From the NCBI GenBank assembly GCA_039545295.1, contig BCIK01000001.1, positions 806,001 through 870,000 of the forward strand: a stretch of 64,000 nucleotides of DNA, read 5' to 3'. The stretch's first letter is position 1. Each line of letters begins with the position of its first letter. The stretch is from Udeniomyces pyricola. Taxonomy: Eukaryota; Basidiomycota; Tremellomycetes; Cystofilobasidiales; Mrakiaceae. The notes under the pieces are model-generated. The model had not been told where the DNA came from. It made no database searches and saw nothing but the letters and a program-made list of their open reading frames with translations. Made by a program: the position numbers and the translations under genes. Positions 12,601-24,713 of the stretch are shown here, piece after piece.

Positions 12601-13603
12601 GCTCGAATTTTACCATCAGATACAAGGCATGACGGATTCTTTACGTCAGAGTGTCCGATCATTCGTCACTACTCGGGCGGATGAGAGATCCCGGCTGCTT
12701 GCTTCCTCTGGGGGTACCTCTTTCTCGCCTTCAAGCCCGGCACCTGCCTCGTCTCGAGGACCTTCGAGCGCCTCGACCGCCAACGGACTTGAGCGACAAT
12801 TATCTGGGATGAGTCTTGGCACTGGTAGTGGCGGCGGAGGATACAACTCTCCTCCTCCTCAGGGCTCAGGCAACTCATACTCATCCTTCTCTCAGCCATC
12901 CTCGACTCCTTATGGTTCAAACAGTCCCTACCCGCCCCTACAACCTTCATCGAACAGTTCAGCACCTTATTCTTCCACAGCGTCCGCTTACCCCCCGCCT
13001 CCTCCTCCTCCTTCGTCGTACTCCTCGCCATCTCCCACTGGATCTCAGCAACAGCAGAGTCGGAGTGATCCTTGGGACTTTGCCGCCATGAGCTCGACCC
13101 CCGCTTTCTCTACTGCTCCTGTCAAGCCACCTACGACCTCGACAATTCACTCTCCTCCTTCACCTTTGCCTTCTCCTTATGCACCTCATCATCAATCATA
13201 TGGACAGCCACCACCTTCTTCCCATAGTTACTCCTCTCAGCAACAACAGCAACCGCAACGTCAATCGTCGTACCCTGCACCACCTCCACCATCCTCTCTC
13301 TCTGTTTACCCTTATACTTCCCCTGCTCCACCTCCACCTCCGCCTTCGAACTCGTATCATGCTCCTGCTCCTCAGCAGCAATACCAACCTCATTACGCAC
13401 CCTCACCTTCCTCACATTCTGCTCCCTCCCCATACCCTCCTCCTCCTCAACAACAACAGCACCAATACCAGCCAGCGCCGTCATCGTATTACCCTCCTCC
13501 ACCGCCCCCTCAGCCGACGGCATACAGCGCATATCCTCCTCCTCCTCCTCCAGCCCCGTCCGGCTCGTCGAGTCAATACGGAGGATATCCAGCTTATCGT
13601 TGA
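9611..13603 (+). CDS. BRO1: ESCRT-III adaptor Bro1 (Alix family)
   Basis: Exons: 9611-9662, 9757-9885, 10046-10127, 10223-10682, 10786-11574, 11688-12077, 12174-12505, 12595-13603; 1080 aa. Bro1 binds Snf7, recruits the deubiquitinase Doa4 and helps sort cargo at multivesicular bodies. Seen: N-terminal [18 protein letters not shown], then RHIISISYG, a highly conserved block [49 protein letters not shown], and [13 protein letters not shown], all Bro1-domain landmarks (residues ~1-390). A V-shaped coiled-coil domain follows (~400-800). The last ~280 residues are Pro/Ser/Gln-rich with many runs of Pro, typical of the Bro1 PxxP tail. The tail is unusually rich in PPPP blocks mixed with Gln runs and is probably disordered. 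Start chosen by Kozak context and family length. Confidence 0.94.
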
Positions 13604-14399
13604 GGCTTTTTTTATACTCTTTCCCCTCGGCCTTCTCGCCCCCATTTCCAACCATCTTTTTTTTTCTTCTTCTTTTCGTCTTTCTCCTCTATCATATCAT
13701 TGATTTCGTCATCTGAAGCAACCACAAAAAAAAAAACAAGCCTTTGTGTCACTTTGCGTTGTCCGGCTCATCCGTTCTCGGAAAAAAAAACCCCAAAGGA
13801 AATTTTCAACCTACGATTTTAGGCGCGTGGTAGTCAACCCAATCTGCTTTCCTGTTCCTTTTTTTTTTTCTTTGTTTTTGTTCGCCTTCTATAGTTTCTA
13901 TTTTTATTTTCTATGAATTCTTTTTGTTGTCTTTCGTTGGGTTCTTGGTTGGACAAAAAAAAATCACATTTGTAAGAAGAAGAAAAAATCACGTCACGAT
14001 ACACGCGGGTTTCACCGAAACCATTTTTGACAAGAGTATTTTGGACGTCCAAGCTGCTGGGTTCCTTTGAAAAGGCATCGGCCTCGTCAGTCCCTGCGGC
14101 TTCGCACGCGAGGGTTGTCGAGATACATATCACATCTACTTGCACAAGAATGACATAGAAGAAAAAAACGGATAGAGAAGCAGGGACGGCGGAGGAAAGG
14201 AGAGGGGGAGGGGGGGGGGGGAGAGAGAGAGAAAGGGAACAAGGCTGAACGAGAATAAGAAGGATATGAAACTCGAGAGAAGAAATGAGACGAGAAGAAG
14301 ATGAAAACCCATAAGCAAGGGAAGAAGAGAAAACCAAGGAGAAGGGAGGGAGGTGGCGAAGGAGAGGAGAGGAAGAGGAAAAAGGAAACCTTCTCTCGA
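13604..14399. other. Convergent spacer, BRO1 / ZRG17-like
   Basis: About 800 bases between two stop codons. It holds many T runs on the plus strand (13650-13935) and a G run with a (GA)n stretch near 14200-14230. The stretch probably contains the two 3' UTRs. Long open frames here on both strands are low-complexity and carry no family motif. Confidence 0.6.
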
Positions 14400-17300
14400 T
14401 CATCGTTCCGTCCATCTTGGCATACCCCTTTTGACCTCGACCGTCAATTCCCCTCCTCCAGCAATAGACCCATCGTTGTTTCGCCTCTTTCCACCCTCGC
14501 CTCCGTGACCGCTGTGATTACCGTTGCCATTGGTGTTGTTATTATTGTTGTTGGACGACCCGGTTCGGGCAGCACCGATGGAGGGAGCACAGCGATCGTA
14601 AACGAATTTGGTGACATCTGCAAAGGGACCGATGAAAAAGAGAAAGGAAGATCAAAAGAGAGAGATAGAGAGACGAGACGACGAACGACGAATGGAGAAG
14701 AATGCACCGTTTCCGTTAGCGAGGGAACTTTTTCTCGGCATTGAGCGGCTTTAGACTAACAGAGAGGCTATACAGCTCAAGAAACAAGGACGATGCAGAG
14801 TGGGAGAGAGAGAGGAGAGTGTACGAAGTCAACGAACCCAAGACGTTTTGGTCGCTTGCATCTTGCCTGACATGGACAACAAGTGTGACTACGAGCAAGG
14901 CCGCGTTGGCATCCCGGGCGACCGTTGCAGCTTTGAGAGCCGACATGGCCGATTGGGGTCGGATGGAGCCGCCTCGGAAACGGGAGGGAGAAGCAGCACT
15001 TGTCGAGGCAGTCGTGGAGTCGTCTTTTGAGATGGAAGGGAGGACGGTTGAGGCTTGATGATGTCGGAGACGCCAACAGTGAGGAGGCTGAGTGGATCAT
15101 AAGCAAAGCAGAGTTTGTGAAGATAAAGGTTTGCATGCGGTCAGCCATTCATTCAGAAGCGACAGAGAATGAGGTAAATCAAGACACGACCAACAACAGA
15201 TGAGGAAGAAAGAAATAACCTACAGCAAGATAGACCACCAATGGGTGCCCTTCGACTTCTCGCAGGCTCTTGTTGAGCGCAATCATTTGGATGGACCGTT
15301 CGGGAGGAGCCGTTTGGAGCAAGACCTGGCCGAACGCGAGCGACGCTGGATACGAAACAACGAACGTGCTGATCGTCTCGAGGACGGCGACGAACTTATC
15401 AAGAGACGACAGCGCGGCTCTAAAGGAGAAGAAGAGAAAGAAGTGGCAGGACGAGGATCGGGATGAAAGTCGACGTTTAAGGCCGCAGTATGTGGTAAGG
15501 ATAGGTCAATGAAAGGGGAGATAACGAAAAGGGAAGAATCGACGGTACATACGGGGGGAGAGTGAGACCACCAACGAGCAAGGATGCCGTACATAGAACA
15601 ACAGTCATAGAAAAGGGGTTTTGGAAGATCTGAAAGAATCGTTCCAGCGGACCGAATGCACTTGAACGCGGAGAGGACCGCAATGAAGATGGCGTCGAGG
15701 AGGGAGTGGACGAAAATGCGGCAAAAGGGTTGCTTCCGATAGCTGCGAAGGCGGAAGAATAGTACCCAAACGTTCAGTCGTGAAGCAGGGAAAGAGACAA
15801 TCATTGAACGACATGCCAATTCACCTTCGACGAGCTTGGAGTGATTGTCGAATAGAATGGCAGAAAGAAAGGCGAAAGAGAGCGACAGGACCAAGAGTGT
15901 GTTCGGAAGAACCAGTCTGATGACAAAGATGAAAGCAGATACTGTCAGCCCGATAGGTCAGAGTGACTATACAACTTATCAGCAAAAGAAGAGCACTCAC
16001 TCGAAAAAGTCGTTCCCGTGATCGTGCCCCAGAAGGAGAACATGCTCGATGGATTCCTTGCAGATATAAACCGAGGAAAAGAGAAGGAAGATGGCTTCTA
16101 CAAACAGGATCAAAGTTTCTAGCCGATGATTGCTGAGTGAAGAATGAAGAGGCAGGTATCAATATGTTTGTGACCAGCTATATGATGGACGCTTCGAATG
16201 AGGGTAACTCAAACTCAATCTAAAAGGGGGTGAGGAGAAACTCACCCGAATGGGCTCCTTAGACCACTAGTCTCGCTGGACAAGCCGCCAGCCCATACAC
16301 CAAGTCCACCAAGCACACCAATCGCATCAAACACCACCAAATAGCCTAACCCAGTCACACTAACGCTTCCTCCCGCTTGTCCATCGACCCAGAGGCTTGC
16401 ACCCAGCGCAAACTCGAGTAGGCCAAAGAGCGCCTTCGCACGGATCACGAGTGGAGCAGCGAGCAAGCTCAGGATGAGAGAGGATGAAGGAACCGGCGCA
16501 GATAGCGGAGAGGGCAGAGAATGAGAATGTGAGTGATCCCGGGAGAGTGGAGAAGAGGATGGATGAGAGAAAGATGGCGATGGCGATAGAGCAACGCCGT
16601 CCATTGATTGAGATAGAGCCGAAGTTGCGATGGAGAGAGATGGATCGGTGGGAGGCAAGAACGAAAAGAAATTATGTGATAAACTAACCCAGCGTGATCA
16701 ATCAGAGAGAATTAGTGTACGCGCTGGGGGTCCACGTTTGATGCGTTCATCAAGACCAGGGACGACGAACCTGTGCTTGTGGTAATGACTCCTTCGCCCC
16801 TTGGCGCCATTCCCGGTTCCTTCTCCATTACCGGCGAGCGAGGGATTCTCGTTGGAAGCCGAGCTAGGCGAAGCACTGCCAAAGCGAAAGGAGCCGTTCA
16901 TTCCGCCTCCTCCATCTGGGATCTCCGAAACGGGCGCCTCACCGCCCTCGTCCGCTTCCTCCGACAGAGACTGTCCACCCGACTCTCCATTTGCAGGAAG
17001 TCCTCCAGGACGAGGGAAAAAGACCGACAGGTTTCTAGAGTGAATTCGGGCGTGGCGCTTGGCCGGATCGGAGGAGAACGTGGCTGACGAGGGCGAGGGT
17101 GGGGGAGGTTTAGAGTTGAACATGCGTTTGGAGGGTGATGCCGGAGGAAGATCTGGGAGGGAATCTAACGACTCGGACATAGGCCCATTTTCGGTAGAGT
17201 AGTCAGAGGCGTTGATGGAGGGGGGTAGGCGGCCGTTCGAGTTGGAAGGCCGCAGAGGGTTGGGCGAGTAAAGTGGCTGGTAGGGTGATGGAGGGACTGC

Positions 17301-17486
17301 ACTCGAACCATTGTTATTGATAGACATTGATCGATGATGGGATGGAGGAGTCGAAGGCGGATGAACATGTACGTTGTCCATGGAATGCGTTTCAACAAGA
17401 CCCTCGTCATTTTCCACGAAGTCGTCGCGGGACGAGGCACGTCGATGAATCGAATTTGGCGGTTGGGACTGCACAGACTTGGCCAT
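14400..17486 (-). CDS. ZRG17: Cation diffusion facilitator, Zrg17-like zinc transporter
   Basis: Exons: 17486-16771, 16683-16246, 16132-16001, 15916-15825, 15742-15553, 15419-15224, 15087-14838, 14617-14400; 743 aa. In yeast, Zrg17 pairs with Msc2 to load zinc into the ER. Seen: a ~250-residue disordered N-terminus containing HSRNLSVFFPRPGG, then HKHSLSHNFFSFL, and a CDF membrane domain: LLEFALGASLWVDGQ, VTGLGYLVVFDAIGV, PFGNHRLETLILFVEAIFL, LGHDHGND, LFDNHSKLVE, then MTVVLCTASLLVGGLTL. After the last membrane helix comes the cytosolic domain with LLQTAPPERSIQ, KSLREVEGHP and a PPHCWRL motif. The tail is Asn/Gly-rich. I see no clear HxxxD pair in the penultimate helix, as in partner-type CDFs of heterodimers (inference). 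Introns 1 and 7 use GTTCGT donors. Confidence 0.85.
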
Positions 17487-18883
17487 ATCGTCGGAGAAGA
17501 TTGGATGTTGAACGGAAGGCTGAACAATGCAGAGTAGAATAGATGCCGGGAACCTTGGTGTTCGAACCAGGAGGGTCGAAAAGAGGAGACTGATGGGAGG
17601 GGGCGGAAGCAGTCGGCTTTGAACGCGACGGTTCTAGGGCCGATATGATCTTGGAGTTGGATGTTGGATTCGAAGAGAACCTGACTAGAATATACAGGGG
17701 TACGACGGATTAGTTCCACAGCATGCAAGGAGTTTGGAGCAGCACTCTTGGCTCCCCCTGCGGAACATGATTGAGCGAGAGGCGTCATGGATGGGGCGAA
17801 GGGACGACAACGTAGCATATGCTACCTCCTCGTCGTGTTCGTGAGCTTGCATAGGACAGCTCCCCAGAAACGCCCTAATAACACTTTGAATGGAATCCGG
17901 CTAGCCAAGATAGCAGAGAGCTCGGATTCAGGTGCTGATGGTCTCGGCTGACGAGACGAGATGTAGACGTCGGCTCTACTGCCGTGATCATCCTTGTCCG
18001 CTGTGCCGTCTACGTTCCTTGGGAGTCGCTGCCGACGAGGATACCCTGTGATAGATTGGCCGGTAGTTCTGTGAGACAGCTTACCTGAGGGGCTGAGGCG
18101 TGCAAAAGGAACGCGTCGTCAATGAAAAGAGGGGTGTGAAGAGAAAGACTATGGGAGACGTCGAGTGAACCGAATCGGGACAAGGGGGGGATAGAGATAT
18201 AGAGGACCAAGCAGTTTGCGCCGATCAAGTCGCACGCGACGGCGGCAGGCGCTCGGCGACTTCTTTTACAATTGGTCCTTTTTTTTCCTTCGCCTCCATC
18301 AGGTTGTATAGCTTTCTGCAACTGATTGTCATAGATCACTGCACTCACGGTTTGCGTCTGATTGCTCCTTGGATTGTGTGATGCTGCATATATACATATC
18401 CATATACATATCCATATACATATGATATCGCATGCATGCACGTCGCGCGCCCGCGATTGCCCAACGAAGGGACGGTAAGACTCCGCAAGCTTGGAAACCG
18501 AAGGCTGTCAAGGTGCTATCATCGCATGTGAGGCACGAGCCAGCCGTTGTTAATGCAATATGTTTGCGAGTACTAAACAGCAGCATGACTTGATGGGGGT
18601 GGGATGCAACATCCGCAGGTTGGTGAGACAGTCTGAGCACGCGGAGATTGGATTAACAGTGCTGTGTGTGATCTTGGGGGATGACGCGACTGATTTTCCG
18701 TTTGCAGAACAAACCCCATTCATCCCATCCACGGCCCTCGCCGGTTGCCATCCCCTTCCCTTGCACCCCTTCCACCTTCTTCTCTAGCCACCATCCAATT
18801 CTCCGATCCATTTTGTTGTCTCCTTACCCACCCTCCTGAGCAAGAATCAAACAACAACTCAGCTGGTCGGATCACCACCAAGC
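17487..18883. promoter_or_regulatory. Divergent promoter region, ZRG17-like / NADPH oxidase
   Basis: About 1.4 kb without a gene I can support. It contains a degenerate 12-base ATATCC/ATACAT microsatellite at about 18390-18425, a run of GCATGCATGC near 18431, and pyrimidine-rich DNA (18720-18800) just upstream of the oxidase start. Open frames here are short and repetitive. Confidence 0.55.
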
Positions 18884-21800
18884 ATGGCACACGCGTCTTC
18901 TAAAAGCATTGATTCCTTCGCCTTCACCCGTGCCTCCCAGCGAAATGTTTCGCGTACCACCCCCAACCACAGCCGGTTTCACTCCCTCTCTACCCAGCGC
19001 GAAATTTCGAGTGACCATCACTCGTCGACGACCCTCACGCCGTCTCACCTTCATCGGAACGTATCGGAACGCGCACGGACCGGTACCCTCGCCCAGATCA
19101 CCAAAGCTCGTCTCGCGGGGAGCAAAGGTGCAAATGGCCAGTTTGTGAGGCTTGAGGAGGAAGATTCGGCAACCATTGCCAAACGGTCGAGAACGAGCTG
19201 GAAAGCATGGGCAGTCAATGAAGGTCAGAGAGTTCCAGCTGACGTGTCTCGACAGCACAAACCGAGGTGGTCGCGATGCACATCATGCTCATCGTCCTCT
19301 CTATTCTTTCTACATTCACTCCACGTATTGATTCTACCACCTCCTGGCAGGCTCCAAACGATTGACCATGCTCATATGGCTAATCATTCATGCGGTAGTC
19401 CTTGCCTTTGCTGTATATCACTATGCGCTGAGCAACAACTTGACTCAGGCCAGAGCCCTCTTTGGCAAGGGCTTTATCGTCTCTCGGTCGGCCGCCTTGA
19501 TCCTGCAACTTGATGCTGCCTTCATCCTTTTCCCGGTGTGTCGTAACTTTGTGACGTTACTTCGTCGGACACCTCTCAATCGGTTCATTCCGTCAGTCGT
19601 GTATTTGCAAAGCGTCAGATTTCTACCTTGCATGCCTCCCTGATCCTGCTTATGCTGACGATACATGCTTCCTTTGTCACCAGGTTTGACAAGCATATCA
19701 CTTTCCATGTACAAGTCGCATGGTCAATTGTCTTTTGGACCACTGTACACGTCGCGGGTCGTTCGTCCCTCGATGTTGCTTGATAGAAGGATGCATGAGT
19801 AGGCCTGACGATTCAATTCGTCCTAAATCCCTTTTATCATGAACACCAGACATGTCCAATTTCGCCCATCTGGCTCGAGTCAACGGAACGTACGTGCTCT
19901 TGGTATTACGCCCGTTGCAGTCTGTTGTTGCTGATAACATGATGTTGTCCGATCTTTTGTTTACTCAACGAATCGAAGAGGCTTCAAGGGCTTCCTTCTT
20001 ACCAAGTCAGTCACATCGTCAATCGCCGATCATGCATCTTTCAACTGCCTCAACTGATGCCGACCAGTCACCTTTCGAATGAGAACTTCAGCTTTACCAC
20101 TCCCACTGGTCTCATTGGGTGGATTATGGTCGTCATCCTTGCCTTCATGGTTTACTTTGCCTTGCCCAGCAATCGGAAGAAGCCCAGAGGAGGTTTCGAA
20201 AAGTTTTGGTATACTCATCACGTACGTGGATGAAATGTTTCTAGAACATCTCATCCTTGGGTTGCTCGTCTTGCTCGACACGTCAGACCGGTTTGCATGG
20301 ACGTCTAGGCTGACATTGCTGTGGTTTGGGTTTGATCTTTTGTAGCTGTTCATCTTTTTCTTCATCTGCTGGCAAGCCCACGGTTCCTGTCAGTCCATAT
20401 CTAGATACCCAAAGTATCAATCTTCCCCAAAGATCCTGACTTGTCACGTACCTGCCTACCGATCTCTCCGATGTAGTCTGCATGATCAAACCCGATAACC
20501 CCCCTTACTGTACCATAACAAACGTTGGCGTCTTTTGGATGTACTGGCTCCTCGGAGGAACTGTCTACATCATCGAGCGTTTTCTGAGAATCACTCGGGG
20601 TCGACAAAAGACAGAAATCTCAAAGGTGCGTTGGGCAATGACCAATGGCTGAACTCAGAGTCCCTGCGCTGATGCAGTGTGTTTCTTCCTCGATCAAGGT
20701 TATCTTGCACCCGTCTAATGTGGTCGAAGTTCAGATCAAGAAAGCTTCTACAACCGCCCGAGCGGGTCAATACATCTTCTTGTGAGTCGTTTAATTGATA
20801 AGGCCTCTTCGGCGATATACATCTCACTGTTATTGACTTTTTTCTGTCCCTGTTGTCGCTTATAGAAATTGTCCCGATGTCAGTCGCCTTCAGTGGCACC
20901 CTTTTACCCTCACATCGGCTCCAGAAGAGGATTTTCTCTCCGTTCACATCAGGTAGCATCATCTCTCGTCTTTTGTGTCATATCCACTGAGCGCCTCAGT
21001 CATGCGACTGACAGCCATCTTGCAATATTCGGTCTCTACCCTCTTGTACAGGGCTGAAGGGGATTGGACGACGGCTTTCGCCAAGGCACTTGGCTGTCAG
21101 CTTTCGTCGACCAGGATCAAGACACGGCCTACCGGCATCGGGTCTGATTTCGCTACGGACGGTAGAGGCAAAGAACTCACCCCTCTCTCCCGGACATTGC
21201 CTAAGGTCCGCGTCGATGGCCCTTTCGGCACTGCGTCTGAAGATTTTTGTCGCTTCGAGACTATCTTACTCGTCGGAGCGTACGTGTCCATCCGTTATGT
21301 GTATGTGACAATTGGCTTACGTGAGGAACTAATCAAATCGATTGTTTTACGTTTGTCGTGAAAGCGGTATCGGTGTCACCCCGTTTGCTTCAATCCTGAA
21401 GTCGCTTTGGTATCGAATGAATCGGTGCGTCCTTTTGTTGTTGTTGCTTACGGTTCACTCTTGAATCATGGCACGCCCCGGGCTAACGAAGTTCTCATTT
21501 GTATCTGCCGATCTACGCAAGGCATGAACCTGAGAGGCCAACAAGGTGCCTGCTAACACCATATTAGTTTCTTTCCCCTAAAGTCGATGATCGCCATTGG
21601 CCAAGCTAGACGTTCTGCTAACTTTGTCGTGGACCTGTTGGATTGCCTGCTTATCTCTCCTTTTCACTTCAGGACTCTCAAAGTGTATCTCATCTGGGTC
21701 ATTCGAGAGTATCAAGCAGCCGAATGGTTCCACTCTTTACTCCACGCTCTCGAAGAGCAAGACGTCGATCGTCTCATCGAAGTTTCCATCTACCTTACCG

Positions 21801-22481
21801 CTCGTTCCGTCAAGGAGGACGATATCCATGCGATCTTTGCGTCAGATGTAGGGTCGTACTCGGGAGATGCGATCACGAGACTCGTGAGTCATGTCAAAAC
21901 ATTTTATTTTATTTTTTGAGGGTGGTGGTTGGGGGAGGGGGGGGGGCGGGGAGGGGAGGGGAGGCTACGTCTTGATTTCGTCGTGGACGTTCAAATCTCT
22001 ATATCTCCCCTACTGTCGTGTCGTCGTGTCTCTCTGCTTTACCTTTCTCGCTACTGACTATACCGATATGCTACTCATGTTTTGCCATCTAGCGAGCTCC
22101 GACTCAGTTTGGTCGTCCGAATTGGCCAAACATTTTTCAGGCTATCTCGCAATCTCATCCTCGAGCCGACTGTGGTGTATTCTTCGTACGGCGTCTTCCT
22201 CTTCCGCTTCTTGATGATCGCCATCTATGTAAATCATATTTTGCATTTCACTCGGTCATCTGGAATGCTGATCAATTCATCGGTTCCTTCCCATACGCAC
22301 ATATACACCCAATTGTTTTTCGCTACGTACACACCTTTCTTTTCTCTTTTCTATCCCCGTCGTGACCATTTGCCTTGTCTAGTGCGGTCCACCACCACTT
22401 TCCAAGGAGCTTCACATCCTCTGCAATCGTTTCACATCGAGCACATCTACCCGTTTCATCTACGGCAAGGAGAACTTTTAG
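18884..22481 (+). CDS. noxB: NADPH oxidase catalytic subunit, NoxB type
   Basis: Sixteen exons: 18884-19223, 19351-19591, 19684-19757, 19850-19889, 19979-20005, 20068-20221, 20346-20388, 20477-20625, 20678-20781, 20866-20952, 21052-21279, 21365-21424, 21569-21583, 21673-21883, 22093-22185, 22383-22481; 654 aa. It moves electrons from NADPH through FAD and two hemes across a membrane to oxygen, making superoxide. Seen: after a 113-residue hydrophilic N-terminus, [12 protein letters not shown] and the ferric-reductase helices with [13 protein letters not shown]...TVH (heme His pair), FWYTHHLFIFFF and [19 protein letters not shown] motif [18 protein letters not shown] loop [36 protein letters not shown]; terminal YGKENF. 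The long N-terminus favours NoxB over NoxA. Fungal enzymes act with NoxR, Rac and a tetraspanin in cell differentiation. Exon 13 has only 15 bases. Confidence 0.93.
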
Positions 22482-23100
22482 GATGGAAGGGTGATCCGAG
22501 GTGGTTGTTGTATCATACTCCTGCAGCTGGCGACTTGATCGTGATCGGTAGCACATCGTTTCCTAGTTGCTTGTTCAATTATGGTTTTCCCTTTCTCTAG
22601 TTCTGCGCACCGAAACAATACCCTAGTATGTATGTCGATTTTTCTTCGCTTCCCAAGTTCCTCTTAACACTGATATGATCCTTCAGTGCTTAGCGGTCGG
22701 CCGACTTGGCTCAATTACTCCATGGAAATCGCATGTGCATCGCATGTGCATCGCGGGCGGCGCTGGGGCTGAAGAGGAAGTAAGACACTGACGTCATCCC
22801 AAAGCGATTGAGTAGGCAGCGCATCTGATTTGTGGAAGAATCATAGTGACGAGTAAGGATGGCTGATCAAGGCATAGACATATATATAGAGGGAACCTAG
22901 CTTATGCATGATGGTGTGCAAGGTAACTTGTATCAGCTGGCCTGAATGGGAGTGTCGAGCGTCGATCATCTCTCTTCTCGGTGCCGCTTTGGATCAAAGG
23001 CCTCCTTGTCCACTTGTCCAGGCGCAGACTCGGAGCTCGGTCTCAAGCCTTCAATCGCTCAAGAGACGGACCACCATCCACCACGTCCCGCTCGCCATCC
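22482..23100. promoter_or_regulatory. Spacer between NADPH oxidase and Whi5-like gene
   Basis: About 620 bases, tandem gene arrangement. A direct repeat CGCATGTGCAT occurs twice at 22729-22751. An open frame starting at 22981 runs into the next gene in frame, but its composition upstream of 23101 looks non-coding. Confidence 0.45.
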
Positions 23101-24713
23101 ATGGCGAATTCTCCTCATTCGATACTGTCACAGCAAATCCAATCATCACTTCCTCACGAAATGCACAACGAAGTCCTCGCTGGAAGCATGGCGCCGGACG
23201 TCATAGCGGGTATCGGCCTGATGCGAGAGGACCTGGCCCGTCAAAGGGGCGGCCCTCTGCACGGCAAAGAGAAAGGCCCTCTCACCCAAAACTTAGACTC
23301 ACAAATCCCCTTGGACATACGGGCTGTGAGTACCATCTCGGATAAGTCGGGCCCTTGAAGGGTTTGTGCGTTGATGCGTTGATGAGCCGCAATGCAAGCA
23401 ATAATCGATACTGATGAGAAGCGACCGCCTGCCAAACTCGAACTTCTTCCTTCCCGCTCATGCGCTTCTCACTCGGTGGACAGCTCGCCTCAAAGGTCAA
23501 GACGAAGCTAGTTTATGCTCGATTCAAGGTAGACAACGACCTGGTGAGCACACTTGAACCTCATCCGTCGTTTAGGTGACCGCTTCGGGTTGGTGCGGAC
23601 GGCGCATCGACTTGATTTGTTTACTTAACAGCGATGATATGCTTTCTTCGTTGCCTCCTCAATCCGCATGATGGTCACTCACTCAGCGCTTGTTGAAACT
23701 TGGTCTTTGTGAATGTGATTCCTTCTACTTAGCTGGAAAGTACCCTCTCTGACATCGAAGGGATGATGGCCGGCGGCACGCAATCTGGAGCGAAGCGCAG
23801 TCTCCAACTGGATCCCTCTCTACACCTCCTCATTCCTCGACCTGAACCCTCAATACCATCGTCTGCAGCCCCAACACTGCCTTCTAGTCTACTCATGACT
23901 CCAAACCTCGGCCAGCCGTCAGCAGGGGCTGACGTCGACGTACTGCCTACATCTCAGCGGATACTACCAACGCCAACCTCCTTGGCCGACCTTTGCCGTA
24001 CCCTTCCTCAATCAAGTCCCGATGCCTCCTTCTATCCCGACAAACAACTGAGGCGATATCCTCTACCTCTCAGTCGGTCTGCTGGATTCTTCGAAGCTTC
24101 CTCTCCATCCCTGCCCAGCGATCTTGCATTTAGCCTTGCTAGTCATCCCCCAGGCTCGGGGTCAAACATCAACTTCCCATCTTCAAACTCCTTTTCGCGA
24201 CGTCGTCTGACCCAGCCCGGACGTCTCGGTCACCATCCTTATCGAGACATCACATCATCGTCATACCAATCTAAACTCGATCCCTCTTCTCCCCCTTGTC
24301 CACATCTTCGCTCCGTAGGGTCAACTACCCTGGTCCGTTCGTTTGTCGAATCGTCTTCCGCTCGACAATCACCTCGATCATCATCGGTCCGCCTTCACCC
24401 ATCGTCATTAATCACCCTATACTCCCCACCTGACCAGACTCGTCTTCTACCTCCCATTAAGGCCCTTGCTCCCCTGTCTTCTACTGATTGTACCTCCTCT
24501 GTCCAGCTCCTCCCTAGCCTTTTCGGGCAACCATCCTGTCCGAGTCTTTCACCTCGTCACCGTCCACATCACTATCGTTCTTTACCTCCACCGCCGCTGC
24601 GCTCGCCGACGTCGTCTCCCGCACGCAAGCCCCTGTCAGATCCCTCGTTGCAAGGGATGCTTTCTCCTTCGACATACATCAACTTTTCGCCGACATTGCC
24701 TCCTTCCACCTGA
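23101..24713 (+). CDS. Candidate Whi5/Nrm1-like G1/S transcriptional regulator
   Basis: Exons: 23101-23325, 23484-23543, 23733-24713; 421 aa. Seen: N-terminal 75 residues, then a short basic motif assembled across exons 2 and 3, LASKVKTKLVYARFKVDNDL followed by LESTLSDIEGM, then a ~300-residue Ser/Pro-rich tail with many SP/TP sites. Known: Whi5/Nrm1 repressors of SBF/MBF carry a single short conserved motif of the form L..rL.lA.yKV..., in an otherwise disordered, CDK-phosphorylated protein. The motif position, low complexity and SP/TP density fit that class. This rests on one short motif, so the name is tentative. The 60-base exon 2 was selected because it restores the motif; other acceptors put stops or break the frame. 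The start is chosen at 23101, but the frame is open to 22981. Confidence 0.5.

Noticed and set aside
13131..13703. Long open frames on both strands over the BRO1 3' end
   Set aside because: These are shadow frames of the Pro/Gln-rich BRO1 tail; the BRO1 frame is the continuous one with the conserved domain.
18010..18441. 143-codon minus-strand frame between the zinc transporter and NADPH oxidase
   Set aside because: It includes a repetitive WICIWICIY stretch derived from the ATATCC microsatellite and no domain; it lies in the promoter region.
22908..23345. 145-codon plus-strand frame overlapping the first exon of the Whi5-like gene
   Set aside because: A different frame from the one that splices to the conserved motif; Arg/Pro-rich composition typical of a shadow frame.
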